From: Collinsella sp. AF20-14LB | GTDB taxonomy: Bacteria; Actinomycetota; Coriobacteriia; Coriobacteriales; Coriobacteriaceae | DNA length: 64,000 nucleotides | Assembly (NCBI RefSeq): GCF_003459505.1 | Contig: NZ_QRWD01000002.1 | Location: 103,713-167,712, forward strand | Direction of reading: 5' to 3' | Part shown: piece after piece, positions 62,559 to 64,000 of the stretch | How positions within the stretch are numbered: position 1 is the first letter of the stretch | How the letters are laid out: every line of letters begins with the position of its first letter | Made by a program: the position numbers and the translations under genes | The notes under the pieces: model-generated | Told to the model about the DNA's origin: nothing | The model's input: only the letters and a program-made list of their open reading frames with translations | Databases searched by the model: none

Positions 62559-62597
62559 CGTTTAGTTAACATATTACATACATCATAATACTAAACG
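62559..62597 (-). promoter_or_regulatory. Inverted repeat CGTTTAGT-N23-ACTAAACG upstream of the HipA-like gene
   Basis: Perfect 8-bp arms flank a very AT-rich core with several TATA-like hexamers (TAATAT, TATTAT). The arrangement fits a promoter flanked by paired half-sites for a dimeric autorepressor. Confidence 0.55.
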
Positions 62598-62604
62598 ACC
62601 TAAA

Positions 62605-62633
62605 GCGAAAAAAGGCCCGAGAAATCGGGCCTT
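62605..62633 (-). terminator. Rho-independent terminator of the M42 peptidase gene
   Basis: On the minus strand, AAGGCCCGA and TCGGGCCTT with loop TTTC are followed by TTTTCGC, 34 bp past the stop. Confidence 0.9.
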
Positions 62634-62666
62634 AGTGATTGGTCAGCCGAGTCGCAAGCTGCTCCC

Positions 62667-63695
62667 CTAGCGCTGCACGTAGGCGCGGACGAGCTCGTAG
62701 GTGTTGCGCACACCGTCGATGTGGCTGCGCTCGTAGTTGTGGCTCGCGTACACGCCGGGGCCGATCAGGCCATGGCGAATGTCGTAGCCGGCCGAGAGTG
62801 TGGCCTCGACGTCGGAGCCGTAGTGCGGATACACGTCGATGGCGTAATCGAGCTCCAGCTCGCGCGCGATGTTGGACAGCGTGGTCACCAGGTCGTAGTT
62901 GTACGGACCGCCCGAATCCTTGGCGCAAATCGAAACCATGCGCTCGGTGCAACCCAGGTCGTCGCCCACGCAGCCCATGTCCACGCTGATCATCTCGCGT
63001 GTGTCGTCCGGCACAAAGGCACCGCCGTGGCCGACCTCCTCGTACACCGTAAAGAGCAGCGATACCTTGCGCGAAAGCGTCACCTCGCCGCCAGCAACGG
63101 CGCGGGCCAGGCCCAGCAGAATCGACGCCGACAGCTTGTCGTCCAAGAAGCGGCTCTTGATGTAGCCGCTCTCCGTCACCGTGGTACGCGGATCCATAGC
63201 GATGATGTCGCCGGTCTGAATACCCAGCTCGAGCACATCGTCCTTGCTGTCAACGTTCTCGTCGAGCAGGATTTCCATGTTCTTCTCGATGGTCTTGACC
63301 GGCTCATCGGCCACATGCGCCGAAGGCTCGGTATTGAGGACCACGCCCGTATACACATTGCCGTCACGCGTGTAGACGGTGCAGTTCTCGCCATCGGCCG
63401 TAGACCACTGATGTCCGCCGAGCGTCGTGGGGCGCAGGCGACCATTGTCCTTAATGGAGCGTACCATGGCGCCCAGGGTATCGACATGGCTCGCCAGTAC
63501 GAGCGGCTCACCCTCGCCACCAAGCTCAACCAACACGTTGCCCTTATTGGAACGCTCGGGCCCAAACCCCATCTCGCGCAACGTTTCCATCAGATAATCA
63601 GTCGCCGCACGGGTATAGCCCGTAGGCGAAGCAATAGAAGTCAGTGCCTTCAACTGGTCAGTAATATAGGAGAGCGTAGAATCCATCTTGGACAC
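62667..63695 (-). CDS. M42 family metallo-aminopeptidase
   Basis: A 342-residue two-metal aminopeptidase of the glutamyl/deblocking type. Metal ligands and acid/base residues sit in the usual blocks: LASHVDTLG (His, about residue 65), SRFLDDKLS (bridging Asp), TVYEEVGHGG (catalytic Glu pair), ISVDMG, and a late YASHNYERSH. The GTG at 63695 is preferred because GAAAGGG lies eight bases upstream; an ATG three codons later is the alternative. It probably trims peptides in the cytoplasm. It is a single gene with its own terminator. Confidence 0.93.
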   Translation of the reverse strand: MSKMDSTLSYITDQLKALTSIASPTGYTRAATDYLMETLREMGFGPERSNKGNVLVELGGEGEPLVLASHVDTLGAMVRSIKDNGRLRPTTLGGHQWSTADGENCTVYTRDGNVYTGVVLNTEPSAHVADEPVKTIEKNMEILLDENVDSKDDVLELGIQTGDIIAMDPRTTVTESGYIKSRFLDDKLSASILLGLARAVAGGEVTLSRKVSLLFTVYEEVGHGGAFVPDDTREMISVDMGCVGDDLGCTERMVSICAKDSGGPYNYDLVTTLSNIARELELDYAIDVYPHYGSDVEATLSAGYDIRHGLIGPGVYASHNYERSHIDGVRNTYELVRAYVQR

Positions 63696-63756
63696 CAAAG
63701 TCACCCTTTCATATCGAATTAAACCCACAGCAACAATACCACCGCGAACCATCTTT

Positions 63757-63846
63757 TTACCTAGCGAGATGACCCATCGAGCTCGCCAGGACTGCGCCCG
63801 CCACGATAAGCAGATACAAGGCGCCATCCAACAATGCGCCCCTCAC
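63757..63846 (-). CDS. Possible very small membrane peptide (29 aa) upstream of the M42 gene
   Basis: From a GTG at 63846, the frame reads VRGALLDGALYLLIVAGAVL and ends SMGHLAR, a single membrane helix with charged ends. AAAGG lies about six bases upstream. It precedes the M42 gene by about 60 bp on the same strand. The evidence is limited to the ribosome-binding site and the hydrophobic pattern. The remainder of the window to 64000 shows no gene. Confidence 0.35.
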   Translation of the reverse strand: MRGALLDGALYLLIVAGAVLASSMGHLAR

Positions 63847-64000
63847 ATCCCGCCTTTCCGGCACCCCGGCATCTGAGAAAAGAACGCAGGCGATCCCGGG
63901 CTTCCCTCCGGGCGCATTCCGCAGGACGTAAAAGACCCCGCCGCGCAATGAACTGCGTCCCAAATCTTGGACGCCCTAAATAGCGACTAGGCCGCGAGGG

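Noticed and set aside
63847..64000. Coding continuation upstream of the small membrane peptide
   Set aside because: The open frame has no family features or ribosome-binding site and reaches low-complexity reading near the window edge.

Overview
The window is high-GC DNA from a Gram-positive actinobacterium. The gene families and their arrangement fit the class Coriobacteriia, most likely Collinsella or a close relative: class III fructose-1,6-bisphosphatase, separate FchA and FolD, a DUF4430 surface protein, C69 dipeptidase, and paired short GtrA proteins. This placement is inferred from protein families; no rRNA or tRNA gene is present. Apart from a few AT-rich patches (about 20.3-20.6, 28.9-30.0 and 48.3-49.8 kb), the sequence is chromosomal housekeeping DNA with small accessory islands.

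Layout. 0-8.4 kb: 3' part of a methionyl-tRNA-synthetase-like gene, an RsmB-type m5C methyltransferase, a small membrane protein too short for routine ORF calling, a TIM-barrel protein, DegV, fructose-bisphosphatase III and two GtrA membrane proteins. 8.5-16.3 kb: a two-gene minus-strand operon headed by a cobalamin riboswitch. It encodes a 2159-residue surface protein (Ig-like repeats, DUF4430/transcobalamin-like domain, beta-propeller, InlB repeat, C-terminal membrane anchor) and a second membrane-anchored DUF4430 protein. 16.4-22.1 kb: UbiB kinase-like protein, a small phasin-like protein, C69 dipeptidase, an AT-rich element with terminal inverted repeats, then folD and fchA. 22.4-26.7 kb: two tandem paralogous lipoproteins and a Tat-exported PI-PLC-like protein. 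26.8-31.4 kb: a patchy accessory stretch with a DUF1016 nuclease, a 5'-truncated ADP-ribosylglycohydrolase, tiny ORFs, a gene whose SHOCT domain is out of frame, and a zinc-ribbon protein. 31.6-38.0 kb: cation efflux protein, a membrane protein, formate-THF ligase and ruvCAB. 38.1-48.2 kb: a strongly structured intergenic element, a NAD-synthetase-like protein with both active sites eroded, superoxide reductase, a SWIM/SNF2 helicase and dnaE. 48.3-57.5 kb: an AT-rich MFS transporter insertion, then addA, addB and yerC. 57.7-64 kb: holin-like membrane protein, Rrf2 regulator divergent from cysK, mnmA, a HipA-like kinase fused to an HTH, and an M42 aminopeptidase.

Functional links. The one-carbon genes (fhs, fchA, folD) make a formate-to-methylene-THF route. 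FolD has Ala where the usual cyclohydrolase lysine sits, which would make the adjacent FchA essential to that route. rrf2, cysK and mnmA group sulfur assimilation with tRNA thiolation. ruvCAB and addAB cover recombinational repair. The most distinctive system is the riboswitch-controlled DUF4430 operon, read here as a candidate cell-surface corrinoid-capture apparatus.
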